From Erodium maritimum (taxonomy: Eukaryota > Streptophyta > Magnoliopsida > Geraniales > Geraniaceae), in NCBI GenBank assembly GCA_963921825.1, contig OY997594.1, forward strand, positions 59,195,675 through 59,259,674: a DNA stretch of 64,000 nt, written 5' to 3'. The notes under the pieces were generated by a model. It had not been told where the DNA came from and ran no database searches. It saw only the letters and a program-made list of their open reading frames with translations. This document shows positions 1-12,423 of the stretch, piece after piece. Position numbers and translations under genes: made by a program. Positions within the stretch are counted from its first letter, which is position 1, and the number at the start of each line of letters is the position of its first letter.

Positions 1-406
1 TGAATCATGACATGACTGTTAAAAGAGGAGACGGCAAAATTGGCAATTATTTACCACAGTATTGCAATACTTTCTTAAGTTGATAAAATTGAGGACTACA
101 TAAACTTAAGTTCCAAGCCTCCCTTTATTGATGTTTAGTAATATTGAGTTTGCGAAGAGAGGAGATGTGTTATAGTCCCAAACTTGGATTGAGTTATGGG
201 ATAGGTGTTGTTGCAGTCATTGGAGAGAACGCAAGGTCTCGATAAAAATCTTTCGGTTTGGTTTTTTTAGTTTAAATTTTTTGATATCCTCTTTATTAAA
301 TGACCCGCTTATAAATAGGTTAGTAATGCAATAAGGAAACTAAGAGTGGCATTAGAGAATCTGATTGCCGCCTATTGGACCATAACAATATGCATCAGTA
401 AACTAC
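1..406 (-). other. Intron of the CtpA gene, running off the left edge
   Basis: This stretch follows the splice donor of the last visible CtpA exon (minus strand). The next expected exon, completing the PDZ domain, is not visible here, so the whole stretch is read as intron. It is AT-rich and I see no other feature in it. Confidence 0.6.
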
Positions 407-1702
407 CATTTATCTCAACCAACTCATCTCCTTCCTTTATACCAGCGCGTGCAGCTGGACTACCCTCTACGCAAGATAAAACAACCTACAATACAGTGCC
501 AAATTCAAGAATATATTATCAATGTAGCGAAGGTTTCAAAGCCACGAGAGCACGACAAAATTACATTCATTGGTAGTACTAACCAAATTTCCAGTGTTTG
601 GTTCGACATTTATGAAGAGACCGACTCCTTGCAAATTTCCATCACTACCGATTCTGAAACTTTGATATTCCTGTAGGTAAAAACCCCTGTTAGATGTTTG
701 GAGATCGATGCCGGTTTTCCAAGCTAAAACTAAAAGATACCATGCTGTGAATACCGCGGATATAATTGAAACAGAAAAATGAAGGCATTAGTGATTGTGG
801 ATGTATCATATCTTGCAGTTGCAAATACGATAATCAAGAAAATTGGTGATTTCTTATCCAAACCAATAGCATTCATAAAGAGAGAAAATGGGTTGCAAGT
901 TTTAAGACCTTTGGACTAATGATCCGAGTAAAAGGATCCCCAAGAGTGGAAAGCATGCCACTGATTTTGTTGTAAGCTGCATCTGCTGACCTCAAAGGAA
1001 ACATTTCCACCATAGTTTGCTGCAACTTCAAGTCCCAATCTGCAAAAGACATCAACTTATACACTTACCCAAATTGATACCACATGAACAAGCAAAGAAA
1101 AAAGAAACCCAGAAGAGCATTTGTTATATCAGAAAGTAATCAATTAAAAACAATAGAAGCTTGCTTCAAAGCCACAAAGAAATATGTACAGAAAAACCCA
1201 GGCACCTTGGTGATTAAAAGATGGGTCTATGAACGATTCTCGAATCAAACCCCAAGCTTCTACGAGCGTTCTCTGCACTGTATTCACCTAACAAGGAAGC
1301 GATTCTTAACTTTGTCATTTCGCGAAACACAGTCGATCGAATACTACGAAACAAGTAAGGGACACAACCAATCACCTCTCTAGCGCGCGAAACAGGGAAC
1401 GCGACGGTGACGGACTCCGCCAGAGCCACAGAGTCGCCGCAGATCGAAGCCACTGCCGCCGCCGCAGCAGCGAAGCCGATAAAACCTCTAGCAGCGGACC
1501 TGACCAAATCCCGAGCTTTACCGACCGGCTCGGTACTGGAGTCCCGGGACGAAGCCAGCAGCGCCCATTTTCGGCGATCGGAGCGGCGAAATTGAAGAGA
1601 GTAGAAAGGGGACGAAGAGATTTTGGAGGAAACTGGGTGAATCGAGGACGGCGAGACAGGGCGGTGCTTGAGGAGATCGAAACTTGGGCACAGAACTTCC
1701 AT
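407..1702 (-). CDS. CTPA: Carboxyl-terminal processing protease CtpA, thylakoid lumen, 5' part of gene (exons 1-5)
   Basis: CtpA is a serine protease of the thylakoid lumen that trims the C-terminal extension of the photosystem II D1 precursor so that the Mn cluster can assemble. Five exons are visible: 1376-1702, 1206-1287, 909-1039, 584-670 and 407-485, all with GT-AG borders and a continuous frame (209 codons). Residues 1-95 look like a bipartite transit peptide: a basic, Ser-rich plastid part, then an Ala-rich hydrophobic stretch (GFIGFAAAAAAVASICG) ending in VALA before the mature start. The mature part has the family signatures DWDLKLQQTMVEMFPLRSAD, LGDPFTRIISPKEYQSF and the start of the PDZ domain (GSPAARAGIKEGDELVEING). 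The catalytic Ser/Lys half lies beyond the left edge. The start at 1702 is chosen because the plastid leader begins there; an in-frame ATG at 1720 adds six residues. It matches the At4g17740/At5g46390 type better than the divergent At3g57680 type. Confidence 0.92.
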
Positions 1703-2203
1703 TTGGGTGAAGTGAAGCAAAGGGGTGGAGAAAGTATTGCACCGTTACATATAGTTGGGATTCAATGTGGGATCCAAGAGATTCCTCCATTTGTGGCCAT
1801 GGAATTGGTGACGTGTTTGAGTATCTGAGTAATGTTTCAACTTTTTTTGTATTGTTGCTTAGATATTTTTCTTCTTCGCGCATTTTCTTAACTCTGCACT
1901 GCAAGTTTCCATTGTTGTTTTTACATTACTCAATTGCAAGTTGATAATTGTCTATCCTGTACAGTAAATAAGTCCTAATGTTTTAGATTGATCAGGCCTT
2001 CAATTATCCAAATATGTTCGCATAAAAACCTGTAACAAATTACAGAGGAATGATTCATAAAATAAATAAATAAACGAATTAAATATAAAATAATAAAATA
2101 TTACGATAAACTGAAAAGGCTGCAATTTGATAAATGGGTTACTGATCAAAGTATTTATAAAAATTGGTTCAATTACTATAACAAGTGACATAAATGGTAC
2201 AGT
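1703..2203. promoter_or_regulatory. Upstream region of CtpA, no motif assigned
   Basis: This AT-rich 500-bp stretch lies between the CtpA start and the left TSD of the retroposon at 2221-3658, so it should hold the CtpA promoter. I see no convincing TATA box at a fitting distance. A short AAATA repeat occurs near 2059-2075. Confidence 0.35.
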
Positions 2204-2220
2204 AACTTATTTTTTACAAT

Positions 2221-3658
2221 AAGATGGGGAGAAGTTTAATGATGATGTGGCTTCTAAGATGGAGTTGGTTAATGGCAAGGCTAATTCAGAAAGGCTATCG
2301 GTCAGAGAAGTTAATGGAGAAGAAGAAGAGGACATGCCTCGTGTTTCAGGGAAGGTTACGATTGATGTGGGTATTTTGAAGGAAATTTTAGAAGTCAGAC
2401 AGTTGTCCAGAGAAGAAGCTGTGGAGAGGCAAAGTGTTCAAGAGATTGATAAAGACCTTAGCAACCTGCAGCTGATTCGGAAGCACATTCACATTTAATA
2501 CCTTTAGGAGAGATCGAGGTATTAAATCTTGGAACATAAATTTGTTGGAAGGTTCTACAACTTTTTTTCAAGACAAACTTTCGGCTTTGGATGGGGAAGT
2601 ATTACTTGTTAACAATCTTGTCAAAGATTTTGTCGATAGTTCTCATCTGGGGGTCCTTAATTTGGAAAAGATGTTGCAGACTTCTCTAATCAGCATCATC
2701 ACTCTGCATTCTCAAAAACACTCCCCCATTATTCCCAAACCACTGCTTACTTCTTGTCCTTTCTGCAAGTCAGGTTCAATGTTTAGAGAGAAATTTCAGT
2801 CCTCACAGTATTGGTCTTGTTGATAGTTTCCAAAGCACACCCTGCCTACCAAAAAAGCTAGCTTCAAAAGGAAATAAGTGTCGTATGTTTACGACACTAG
2901 GTCAAAAAAAGGAAAAAGGTTCCTCTTCTGTAACTCTCAGACAAGAAGAAGACCAAGGGAAAAAAAATATGGTTTCTGAAGGTTTCACGAGTCCATGGGA
3001 CTATTGCAAAGTTATAGGGCTTTTGTTACAGATGAGCTGGTTATAGATCAATTTGATAATTTAAAGGCAGAAACTAATTAAAAGGTCATCTTTGATGTTG
3101 ATTCTAGGGACGATTTTCTGAATTTAGAGGAAGAGGAAGCGTATCTGGATGAGATTAAATCTCAGATCAGACCCCCCTTTGCATATGCAGTTTTAGCCTT
3201 TTTCTCCTAGTCTTCTCTGGAGTTAGCTGTGTTTTGTTGGTTCCTGTTGTGGTGTGGTTTCTTCTTGGAGTCTCTTTTTTCCCAGGTTTCAAGATTGCTG
3301 CATCAGATTTACTGAGAAGGCCGGGTTTTTTTTGTCTTTTGTGTCGAGGTCTTTTAGTCCTACAGATTGGGATGATTTGCTTTCTCTTTGGTGTTGTTCG
3401 GTTGATGTTCGAGGTTCAGTTTAGGTTCTTTGTTGTAGGCTTTGCTGGTTTGGAGTGGCTTTGAGTCTTGAGGGGTTCCGTGTTTCTTTGTTGGTTGTTG
3501 TCTAGTATGCTTGGGTTGCAAGCTTTCTTTTTTTTTAGGTTGTTGGTGGTGTTCTTTGGTTGGTTCTTGTTTCTTGTTTGTTCTTCTCAAGAGTTATTCT
3601 CTTGGCCTTTTCTTATTTCAAAGAATTGGTGCATTAATAAATCCTTTTGCTGATAAAA
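2221..3658 (+). mobile_element. Non-LTR retroposon (tail class TTGCTGATAAAA), no reverse transcriptase
   Basis: A 1.44-kb insertion is flanked by 17-bp TSDs differing at one base (aacttattttttacaat at 2204-2220 and its copy at 3659-3675). Its 3' end reads TTTTGCTGATAAAAAA, the classic A-tail of a target-primed insertion. The left part carries short, acidic, lysine/glutamate-rich reading frames (2247-2498 and 2542-2823) that I cannot assign. The right 450 bp are strongly T/G-rich on the sense strand. No endonuclease or RT motif is present, so it is a non-autonomous or internally deleted LINE copy. The same tail occurs in other insertions in this window (3757, 19321, 59285, and a variant at 34455). 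Confidence 0.7.
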
Positions 3659-3756
3659 AACTTATTTTTTAAAATTGCATTTATTTAAAAAAAAATCCAA
3701 AAATTAAGTTAATCGAGCTTGTTCAAACTCTCTTCTTCCCAAACTACTCAAGCTCG

Positions 3757-4770
3757 TCGTTTTTTATCAGCAAAAGAAAATTTAAATTAAATCTCTTCAG
3801 AGAGAAAAAAGGAGTACATGAAGATGGTCTAGCTACAAAATAGTGAATGAATCAAGCGCTGGCATGGCGCCCAGCCTCATGACAATCCCAACAAGGGGAA
3901 TAACCTGATACATGAAAGAGCATTCATATACAAGGAACCTCGACATCCCAACATGGGAGAAAACCATATATTACAACCATGAAGTGCAAGACAAGTAAAA
4001 ATAGAAGGTCTAAGACCTCGATTTTATAACCATGAAGCGCACAAAAAAAATAGGTCTTTAACCCGGATTTTGCAACCATTAAGTACAAGCGATATTGACA
4101 TAAAACCAACATACAACCTAAGAAAGTAGAACATCCTACCTCATTAGGACCATCAACTTGTCACACAGACTACTAACACGTCGACGGCCAACACCGCAAG
4201 CGACAAAGATAGATCCGATGAGTAATACCTTGGAGTTCAATAACCCAAGCCGGAATCAAAATTCATCCCAAGAAAACCTTAACAAAGAAAGAACCGAATG
4301 AAAATCCAAATCCGTTGAGATTGGCGATATAGGCGGAGGATTGGCACGTGACAGTATTTGATTGGTTGGGGAGGACTTAGCGATAAGACATTGTTGTCGT
4401 GTGGAAACGTCGAGTTTGGTGTTCGACATCAACACCCACAGGCATCGAAACCGACTTCTACGGTCGCGACGTTGGCGTCCACCTTAACATCCAACACCTA
4501 CGGAAAACACCCGAACGTGGTGCTCTAAATATAGTTGACAAGAAAAACAACCTATCCGAGAGGATGAATGCCCAAATTCTTGTCGAAGGTAGAAAAGGCC
4601 TGCTTGAAGGTAGAAGGCCCACACCAAACTTGAGGATGCAAAGTTAGCCTGGTTGCACATGTGTTGCTGTTTTGAGGTCGACACGGTTACGGAACAGCAA
4701 TTCAACAGACTAAACCTATGTCGTCTCGGTCCGGGTCCAAGTCCAATGCACGCGGTGTACAAGCAATTGT
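3757..4770 (-). mobile_element. Non-LTR retroposon of the same tail class, minus orientation
   Basis: On the minus strand the sequence ends TTTTGCTGATAAAAAACG at about 3757, the tail of the neighbouring element. The preceding 300 bp are T/G-rich with repeated short phrases (aaccatgaag and variants near 3979, 4030 and 4076 on the plus strand). The 5' limit is guessed from where this composition stops, and no TSD was found. No coding domain is visible. The two elements sit tail to tail about 100 bp apart. Confidence 0.45.
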
Positions 4771-5182
4771 TTGTTTAAAGGAAAGCTTGGTCGGTTGGCA
4801 TGTGATTGATGATCAATATGATTACTTTAAGGTAATAATTCATCCCCTCCCAATCATCACAACAACACCTGCCTCTGGCTGTTCCTTAATTATGTTGTCT
4901 GCCTCAGGAGTCAGGACAGGAGCATTGCATTTTAGTGCTAATTCAATTTTAATAAAGATTCCTATCTGTAAAGATCAATTATAATATCTAAGCCAACCAC
5001 ATAACATGGTCCCGTCCCGCTTGCCTTCCCCGTCTCTCCAACCCGCCCATTCCTGCTTTCCTCTTGTTTTGGTCATGTCCTCGTTCAGAACATGTGCCCG
5101 TCCCGAATAAAAAATATATTTTTTCTTGTACTTAGTATTTTAGGTGAGGTGGAACAAAAAAAATATTAATACTTATAAGTCT
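4771..5182. other. Unassigned intergenic sequence with a GC-rich patch
   Basis: No gene was found. A GC-rich patch at about 5005-5110 (cccgtcccgc and relatives) resembles the termini of the hAT-like repeat at 40580-41163 and may be half of a decayed copy. The remainder is AT-rich and leads into the LINE TSD at 5183. Confidence 0.3.
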
Positions 5183-5197
5183 ATATAATACATTATT

Positions 5198-8100
5198 CTC
5201 CTCTCCGTAAATTAATTAACACACGGTTCCAAGAGCCGGCCCTAGGCGAAGTGGGGATTTCGGCAGTGGCGCGTGAGTGAACCGACGGCGACGGCGGGTT
5301 CGTGCTGGCGGCCGACCGTGTGAACAGTCCGGGGAAGGTACGTCTTCATCCTTTCTCGTTTCCTGGTTTTTTTTGGGTCGTTTGTCAGAGTGGGGATTGA
5401 GATCCCGTCCGAGAGTGGCGTTCTGGAGAGCGTGTAGTGCCCCACGGTGGTTCTGCTGGCGTGGTTGGTGGTGTACTGGCCAGAGTAGTGTTGGGCATCC
5501 GAGGCAAGGGCGTGGGTGACGGCCTCTGGGACGTCGTCGGGATCGTGTAGAAGGCTCAGGGGCTGTTGCAAGGAGGAGGCGACTGTCTTCCGTTCTTGCG
5601 GATCCGAGGGCGAGCAGCACCGGGTGGGGGAGTTGGACGAGTCCGGGTGCTTTGAACCCCACTGTTTCGTCGGTACAGTACAGGAGGACGGGGTCGGGTA
5701 ATAGGCGGAAGTTCGGAGGTTCGGAGGTATGAAATTCCTATCTTGGAATTGTAGGGGGTTGGGCAAACTAGCCACCTTGGAGTATCTGAAATGGGTGATA
5801 CGGCACAGAAAACCGCATGTGATCTTCCTCAGTGAGACGCTAGCTCGGAAGGGGGAAGTAGATATCCTGAAGTTGAAAACGGAATTCCCGGGTGGATGTG
5901 ATGTCCCGGCGGTTGGACAGAAAGGGGGACTGATTCTACTATGGACGGCGGAGATGAGGGTAACGTCGTACCCTAGTGAGGAGCGTTTTATTGACGTGGA
6001 GATTGTAGGGCCGAATGGTGAGGGCTTCCGATTTACGAGAGTGTATGGGGAGGCGAACAGAGAACTACGGTGGCAGACGTGGGATATGATTCGGTTCCTG
6101 GGTGCGAGGACAGGGGCCTCGAGAAAATGGATCTTGATGGGAGATTTCAATGGCATCCTACGCAATAAGGAGAAGCGGGGTGGCCGGAGGTACCCGGAGC
6201 GTCTGATCTCAGGGTTCCGGACTGCAATGAGGGACGTTGGAGTCTATGACGTCCCGATCCAAGAGCATGGGTTCACGTGGCATAGCGGAAGTGAACCGGA
6301 GACGCGAATGGCAGTCCAGTTGGACAGGGCCCTAATGTCTCGGGAGATGTGGTCGCTATGGCCGGAGGCTCATCTGGCAAATCTGGGAATTTCGACATCG
6401 GACCACCTGCCCATTCTACTGGACTCAGAGAAAAGTGTGGAGCCTGTGGGATCGCGTCAGTTCCGTTTTGAGAATATTTGGGCAGAGGACCCGGAATGTG
6501 GTTTGCTGATTCAGTCTAGTTGGGGCGTCCCGGGTGACCGCGAGATAGGATGTAAGATTCAGGAGACAGGCTCGGCACTGGATACCTGGGGAAAGGAGGT
6601 GTATAATGCACTTTCCCGGAAGATCGCACGGTATGAGAAGGACATGCTGTGGTTGAACGGTAAGGAAGACCGATCGAGTATTCGGCGTCGGAGAGCTTTG
6701 CAGAAACTATATGTTAAAGCCCTGGAGCAGAAGGGGGAGTTCTGGAGGCAACGGGCCAAGCAACACTGGCTCACGGATAGCGATCAGAACACGAAGTTTT
6801 TCCAAGCCTCGGCGTCACAGAGGAAGAACCTAAACAGGGTATCGGAGTTGCGGGATGGGGATGGTAACGTCCTTACCTGGGACTCGGGATTGGGGGATCA
6901 CATACTGGACTTCTATAAGGTCCTATCTAGGAGGACGAGGGGGGACGAAGTGAACTTCCCGAAATTCCGTCAGCAGGTGACAGAGGAGCAGAACAGAGCT
7001 CTAATGGGGGAGGTGACGTCTGAGGAGGTTCGGGATGCGACTTTCTCCATGGGCCCGAATAAATCACCAGGGCCGGACGGTCTCAATCCTTTCTTTTATC
7101 AAAAGTACTGGGGGACAGTCGGGGAGGATGTCACCAGGTGGGTGAGACGGATCTTCGCAGGGGAGGACATTCCTCGGGAGCTAAATAAGACTACGCTAGT
7201 TCTGATTCCGAAAGTGGAGTGCCCATTTTCGCTCAAAGATCTCCGTCCTATAGCCCTGTGTAATGTGGTATTCAAGGTGGTGTCTAAGGTGGCGGAAAAT
7301 AGACTGAAAGGAGTGTTGGGTGGACTCATTTCTGACACCCAGGGAGCGTTCGTCCCGGGGAGATCTATCCAGGACAACATAATCTTGTCGTACGAGACGT
7401 TATATCATCTACGTAATAAGAGACAGGGTAAGGAAGGCTGGGTGGCGCTGAAGTTGGACATGAGCAAAGCCACATGGTATAATGGGGCTTCTTATGGGAC
7501 ATTATGAGAGGCTTTGGGCTGAGTGAGGAATGGATATATTTGGTCCGTCGGTGTACGTACTCAGTTACGTACAACATTGTGGCGGGTGGTCAGCAGGCAG
7601 GATTTGTTCAGCCTGAAAGGGGGATAAGGCAGGGAGACCCGCTCTCTCCCTATCTTTTTCTCTTCTGTATGGAGGGATTCTCCCGCTTGCTCCAGGGAGC
7701 GGAGGGTAGGGGGGATATCCATGGGGTTAGGATAGCTAATGGAGCCCCGGCGTTGACCCATTTGTTCTTTGCGGACGACTGCTATGTGTATTGTAAGGCG
7801 GTCCCGGAAGAGATGACAAAAGTGCGTACATACCTAGGAATGTTTGAGGAGGCTTCAGGGCAGGTGGTGAACCAAACAAAGTCGTCCCTCTTCTTCAGCC
7901 ATAATACTCCGGAACACCGGCGGTTGAGCGGCGTGCAGATATTGGGGATCCCGGAGGTAAACTCCCCGTCCACCTACTTGGGTATACCGAATATGATGGG
8001 TAGGAGCCGGAAGCAGAGCCTACAGTTTGTTATGGATAAGGTCCTCCGGAGAATCAGAAGGCGAGACGGTAAATTGCTCAATGGGGCAGGTAAAGAAGTG

Positions 8101-9815
8101 CTCGCCAAATCGGTACTACAAGCGATTCCCACTTATACGATGTGTGTAATGCGGATCCCAAAGGAGATGCTGGAAAAGATGAATGTGGCTCTGGCTAAAT
8201 TCTGGTGGAAGTCTGGGGGACCGGAAGGAAAAGGGGTGGTCTGGCAGTCCTGGGCGAATATGTCACGGCCGAAGGAGGAAGGGGGTATGGGTTTTAAGAA
8301 TCTATACGATTTCAACTCGGCCTTATTAGGGAAGCAATTGTGGAAACTTGTCACGGAAGAGTCGAGTCTTGTGGCTAAGGTTCTCAAGGCCAAATACTAC
8401 CCGGGGAATTCGGTTTTGGAGGCAGTTCGGAAACCGAATCAGAGCTATATCTGGCAGAGCTTGTTATCGGTACAGGAGTTGGTCCGACGCGGAGTGCGAC
8501 AGTCTATTGGGCCAGGTACGGAGGCTTCAATTTTGGGACATCCCTGGCTGACAGGAATGGAAGCAAGGGTGCACTCAGGAGTATCTGGGCTTGAAGGTAA
8601 GTTAGTGTAGGAGTTGATGACGACACACGGGAGGTCTTGGGATGAGGGGGAAATCCGATCCCTGGTCGGAGGGGAGGATCAGCAGGCGATTTTGGCAGTT
8701 CCGATTAGTCGGACAGCGGTCCGAGATTCCTGGTACTGGTCGGGAGACTACTTGGGTCAATACACGGTGAAATCGGCGTATGTCATGAGCCAACAGGACC
8801 GGACCTCTGACCAGGCACACCAGGAAATCTGGCCGGCAATCTGAAACCTAGAAGTGATGCCAAAGGTCAAATCGTTCCTATGGCGTACGTGCTCGGGCTG
8901 TCTGCCGGTGGCGGAGAACCTGAGACGAAGACAGGTGGACATAGTGGCGACTTGCCCGGTATGCCTGGGAGGAGACGAGTCGGCTTTTCACCTGCTGGTC
9001 CACTGTCCAGTGGCAGCCGAATGTTGGGCGAAATCGGGGTTGTCCCTGCCTCAGGGGACCCAGACGATAACGGAATGGTTGCTACGAACGTTTAGTATCA
9101 ACCCTTCGACGAAAGGAGGTCTGATTGGGTGCCTTTTATGGGAGGTGTGGAAGGCACGAAACAAGGTAGTCTGGGAAAGTACGGCACAACCAGCGGCTGG
9201 TATCTTCCAGACAGCGTCCCACCTTCAACTAGGATGGCTGGAAGCAAGAAGAAGGAAGCTACAGGCCCAGGCCTGTCCGCGACAACCTCAGGCTAGGGGA
9301 GCGGAGGTTTGGAAACGGCCGAGTCAAGGTTCTTGGGCGCTCAATACAGACGGGGCTCTCTTCGCAACAGCAAACAAAGTGGGAACATGATGGATCTGTA
9401 GAGACGACAGGGGGTTTCTCAGGGGAGCTCGATCTACGTCATTCCACGGGGCCCAGAATCCGGGTCTAGTGGAAGCTTTTGCGATTCAGGAAGCGTTGAT
9501 GTGGTTACAACAATTCCCGCTCCAACGAACGGTGGTTCGAAGTGATTGTAAGGTCATAGTGGATATGATCAAAAGGGGTAGGGGCTGCCCTCACCTCTGG
9601 GGACGATCGTTACTGATTGTTTTTCCCTTTTATCTAAACTCGAGTGCGTGCAGCTCGAATTTGTAAAGCGGACAGCGAATAAAGCGGCTCACTGGCTTGT
9701 CAGAGCGGCTTGTTCTAACCCTGTCTGGGAGTGGCAAGGGGGTCATGTCCCCGAGCCTCTTCAACATATCATCGTTGCCGAAAATTAATACAATAGCATT
9801 TCTCTCAAAAAAAAA
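5198..9815 (+). mobile_element. L1-type LINE, 5'-truncated, with TSD and A-tail
   Basis: The insertion is bounded by perfect 15-bp TSDs (atataatacattatt at 5183-5197 and 9816-9830) and ends in a run of about ten A (…TCTCTCAAAAAAAAA). It holds an almost full-length ORF2 (5729-9788). Only the tail of ORF1 seems to remain upstream: a stop at 5700-5702 lies 26 bp before the ORF2 ATG, so reverse transcription probably stopped within ORF1. The interior is GC-richer than the flanks. ORF2 carries a frameshift and several stops, so this copy cannot move itself. Confidence 0.9.
5729..9788 (+). pseudogene. LINE ORF2: AP endonuclease, reverse transcriptase, zf-RVT and RNase H, broken
   Basis: ORF2 nicks target DNA and copies LINE RNA into it. 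The endonuclease domain starts at the first ATG (MKFLSWNCRGLG) and shows the metal and catalytic motifs SETLA, GDFNG and SDHLPI. The RT domain has LKDLRPIALCN, RQGDPLSPYLF and the active-site FADD at about 7768. A Cys/His zf-RVT region (WRTCSGCLP … CPVCLGGDESAFHLLVHCP) follows near 8885-9015. The RNase H domain shows the acidic residues in NTDGALF, EAFAIQEAL and SDCKVIVDM. A frameshift lies at about 7470-7490, in the LDMSKA block just before RT motif A should continue. In-frame stops lie at 8608, 8842 and 9388, and a second frameshift near 9600 before the last stop at 9786-9788. The domain order is that of plant L1 elements with RNase H. Confidence 0.92.
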
Positions 9816-9830
9816 ATATAATACATTATT

Positions 9831-11230
9831 TTATTTTTTAATTACTTTTCGTCCGGCCACGGCCCATTTGTAAGAATAGCCACCGAACACACCTTGATTA
9901 GGTCGAGACACCGGTCTCGCAGGGATATTTTGCTACTCCTAATCTGTAGTTCCAAAATATCTGATTCTAAATTGCCCACATGTATTTTATTGACTTTTAT
10001 TTTGAACGAAATGTGCAAAAAAAAATTTAGATCTCATAGTGAACGATACATTGTAGTGCGTCAGGCACAACAGACACTAATTGAGCTTCCTACGCTAATC
10101 AGTGGGAAAATCTGTTCGCAGTTTTTTTTACAAATTGAAAGGTAATCCCTTCATATTGAGAAAGCAAAAGACGAATATCTCGAATAATAGTCCCTACTGG
10201 AGAAGTCGAGGGTTCCAATCATATTGACTTATAAACACATTAATGTAAGATGCTTTGAATCGTTTTCAACATTTTCTTTCATTTGTGTGGATTGTAAAAG
10301 TATTTATTAACTGTTGGATGATAATGAAAAATATGATGGTCAATATCATATTAATCCTTTTATTAAAATTCTGATTTATTTTAAAACTTTAAGACTAATA
10401 ATGTGAGTTATTAGAATTGACTGACAATCAATTGTAGGAGGAATTCATGGGACTTGTCACCCTATGAATTCTCCACTTTGCCCTTTCCAAAAGGCTTTAA
10501 ATATTACATCCTTGGTCTTATTCTACACACAATCGAAAAACATTTCACAAATACTCTCCCTTTCTTACTCTTGTGTTCTTGGTGACTTTCTCGGCGGTTT
10601 TGAGTTCGCCGACGTTAATCGTTATATCCTGAGAGACCGTTGCCCATACGGGGCAATAAGTGTCTTAAGGAAAGTGGAGTATCATGTCTCGATTAAACTC
10701 CAATTTCCTTAATCCTAATCAGTAAGCTAGCTGATTGGTAAAGGTTATTCTGAATTTGTTTTGCAATTTCTATTATTATTATTATTAATTCGTTTATCGT
10801 TGATATACTAACCCCTATATCCTACATTAACAATCATCTTTCATTCCATCAAATCTTACTTGGATGATGTTCAACCAACTCGAATGTATTTGTTTATTTG
10901 GATCAAGAAAGTATTTATTAACAAATTATTCATATATAATATTTTGTACGATGTATATATTGGCGATATTCACAATAATTAGACCGTCAAACCAAGTCTC
11001 ATTCTAGGCAATGCCATGGTTAATTCTTAATATGCAATTGATTATGGAGACGAATATAGAGAAATTGTGCAGAGGAACACACTACTTAATAAGAATTATT
11101 TCATTACAATGAATGTAAATGGAGAGACCGACAAACAAAAAAAAAACAAAGAATTGGAGGTATAATCACAAATCCTCGCAACAGAATAACAAACAAATCG
11201 CTCACTCCAATCCTAAAATTTAAAACAAGC
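9831..11230. other. AT-rich intergenic sequence, possible LTR remnant at 10430-10740
   Basis: No gene was found. At 10437-10474 a short inverted repeat surrounds gaattcatggga/…atgaattc. It is followed by a TATA-like ctttaaatatt (10495-10505) and, 100-200 bp on, a GC-richer stretch ending near 10700. That layout resembles the promoter and R/U5 part of an LTR, but no paired LTR, PBS or polypurine tract was found. A small TTA repeat lies at 10771-10786. Confidence 0.3.
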
Positions 11231-11419
11231 TCAGTGCCTCAAGAGAGCAACGGCAGAGAGCAGTAGAGAAGAACCGATGGCAACGGCCGGAACCGGCAGA
11301 GAGAAGGCAGCTCCGGCGGCGGGGGCAGGCGACGGTGCCATTTCCTGCGCCGAGACGGCGGCGAAGACGGCCACAAAGATGGCGACGAACAAGGCCTTGG
11401 AGATGGTAACTTGGGCCAT
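11231..11419 (-). CDS. Arabinogalactan peptide (AG-peptide), GPI-anchored
   Basis: This encodes a 62-residue precursor of an arabinogalactan peptide, a heavily O-glycosylated cell-surface proteoglycan. Residues 1-24 form a signal peptide ending AAVSA, with mature Gln25. A very short core holds the SP/AP glycomodule (MAPSPAPAAGAA, residues 27-38) whose prolines would be hydroxylated and carry arabinogalactan. The hydrophobic C-terminus (about 44-62, ending SAVALLRH) fits a GPI-anchor addition signal. The start at 11419 is chosen because it begins the signal peptide; the frame is open further upstream, but that part would lie in the leader. A TATA box lies 66 bp upstream. It is similar in ending to the AG-peptide at 19692-19889, so the two are probably duplicates. 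The exact family member is not assigned. Confidence 0.88.
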   Translation of the reverse strand: MAQVTISKALFVAIFVAVFAAVSAQEMAPSPAPAAGAAFSLPVPAVAIGSSLLLSAVALLRH

Positions 11420-11484
11420 TGCTAGTTGAAGAGAAGTAGATAATGAAAGAGGATTTGTGTTGATAGTGAGGAAGGGGGAGGGTG

Positions 11485-11492
11485 TATATATA
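11485..11492 (-). promoter_or_regulatory. TATA box of the AG-peptide gene
   Basis: TATATATA lies 66 bp upstream of the ATG at 11419, at a fitting distance for a short leader, in a CT-rich (sense strand) context. Confidence 0.6.
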
Positions 11493-12186
11493 GCTGATAT
11501 GGGGGAGGGAGTGGGTCCCAAAAAAGGTTGTGGAGAAAGTGTGTGCTGTAACGTTCACATAACAGCTCTGAAGCAAAGCAAATTTTATAACGTTTGGAAT
11601 TCAATATATTGAAAGAGTCGTTACGTTCGGTGTGAAGTGTGAACAAGAATGTCGGCAGGCCCATGGGCTTCGAATGTCGGTATCCCCGAACCGAAACAGT
11701 GTAGTGCCACAAACCTTGTCAGAATGCTTTGTACACCTGACCTGCTATAAAGATTTCCCGAAACTGCATTTTACGTCTCTTTATGATGCTATTCAAAAAT
11801 ATCATTAATTTTCTTTAATAAGTTTACAACGCAGATTCATTATTCACATGATTTTTTGGCTAGCTCTTGTTTGAAAGAGGATAATTTTGGGTGATATTAT
11901 GTACACTTATATTATTAGGGTTTCACCGATAAACAATCATTCAATGACTATAGTTTTGATATAAATACGTGTTTCTTTGAGTTGGTACATATTCTAACAT
12001 TAGACTAACGGAAATTATTACAAATCAACAACATCTGTTAGTTTTGACAGAAATCGTTAGTTGAAAACCATGTGAGATGCATGCTTGTTTAAATAATTCT
12101 AAATAGCCAAAATACTCTCACATGTTCTAAGTTTCATTTTCAGATTATAATTACTCAACTTTATATTTTATTAATATTTTATTTTA
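11493..12186. other. AT-rich intergenic sequence
   Basis: This stretch runs from the AG-peptide promoter to the TSD of the TIR element at 12195. No gene, TSD or clear repeat end is seen in it. Confidence 0.4.
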
Positions 12187-12423
12187 TTCTTTTTGGACAA
12201 TTTTCATCTCAATATCCTAACTATTGGGTTAGCGTCAATTCAGTACCCTAACTATTTTTAGCGTCACCTCAGTACCCTAGAATATCAATTTCCGTCACTT
12301 TAGTACCTACCTTTAGTTTTTGTCTATTTTCCATCCATTTTTCCATCCAAAAACTTGAAAAAGTCTATAATATCCCTCACAGTCAAATTTTCAAACTCAT
12401 GTCATTAGTTTTCAAAAATTCAT

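Noticed and set aside
1407-1828. Plus-strand open frames with an Ala-rich start
   Set aside because: They are antisense to CtpA exon 1; the minus strand has splice sites and family motifs.
5242-6165. 307-codon minus-strand open frame
   Set aside because: It lies opposite the LINE endonuclease frame, has no domain, and GC-rich coding sequence often leaves the complementary strand open.
11220-11576. 118-codon frame overlapping the AG-peptide
   Set aside because: Out of frame with the signal peptide and glycomodule reading; a shadow of the AG-peptide gene.
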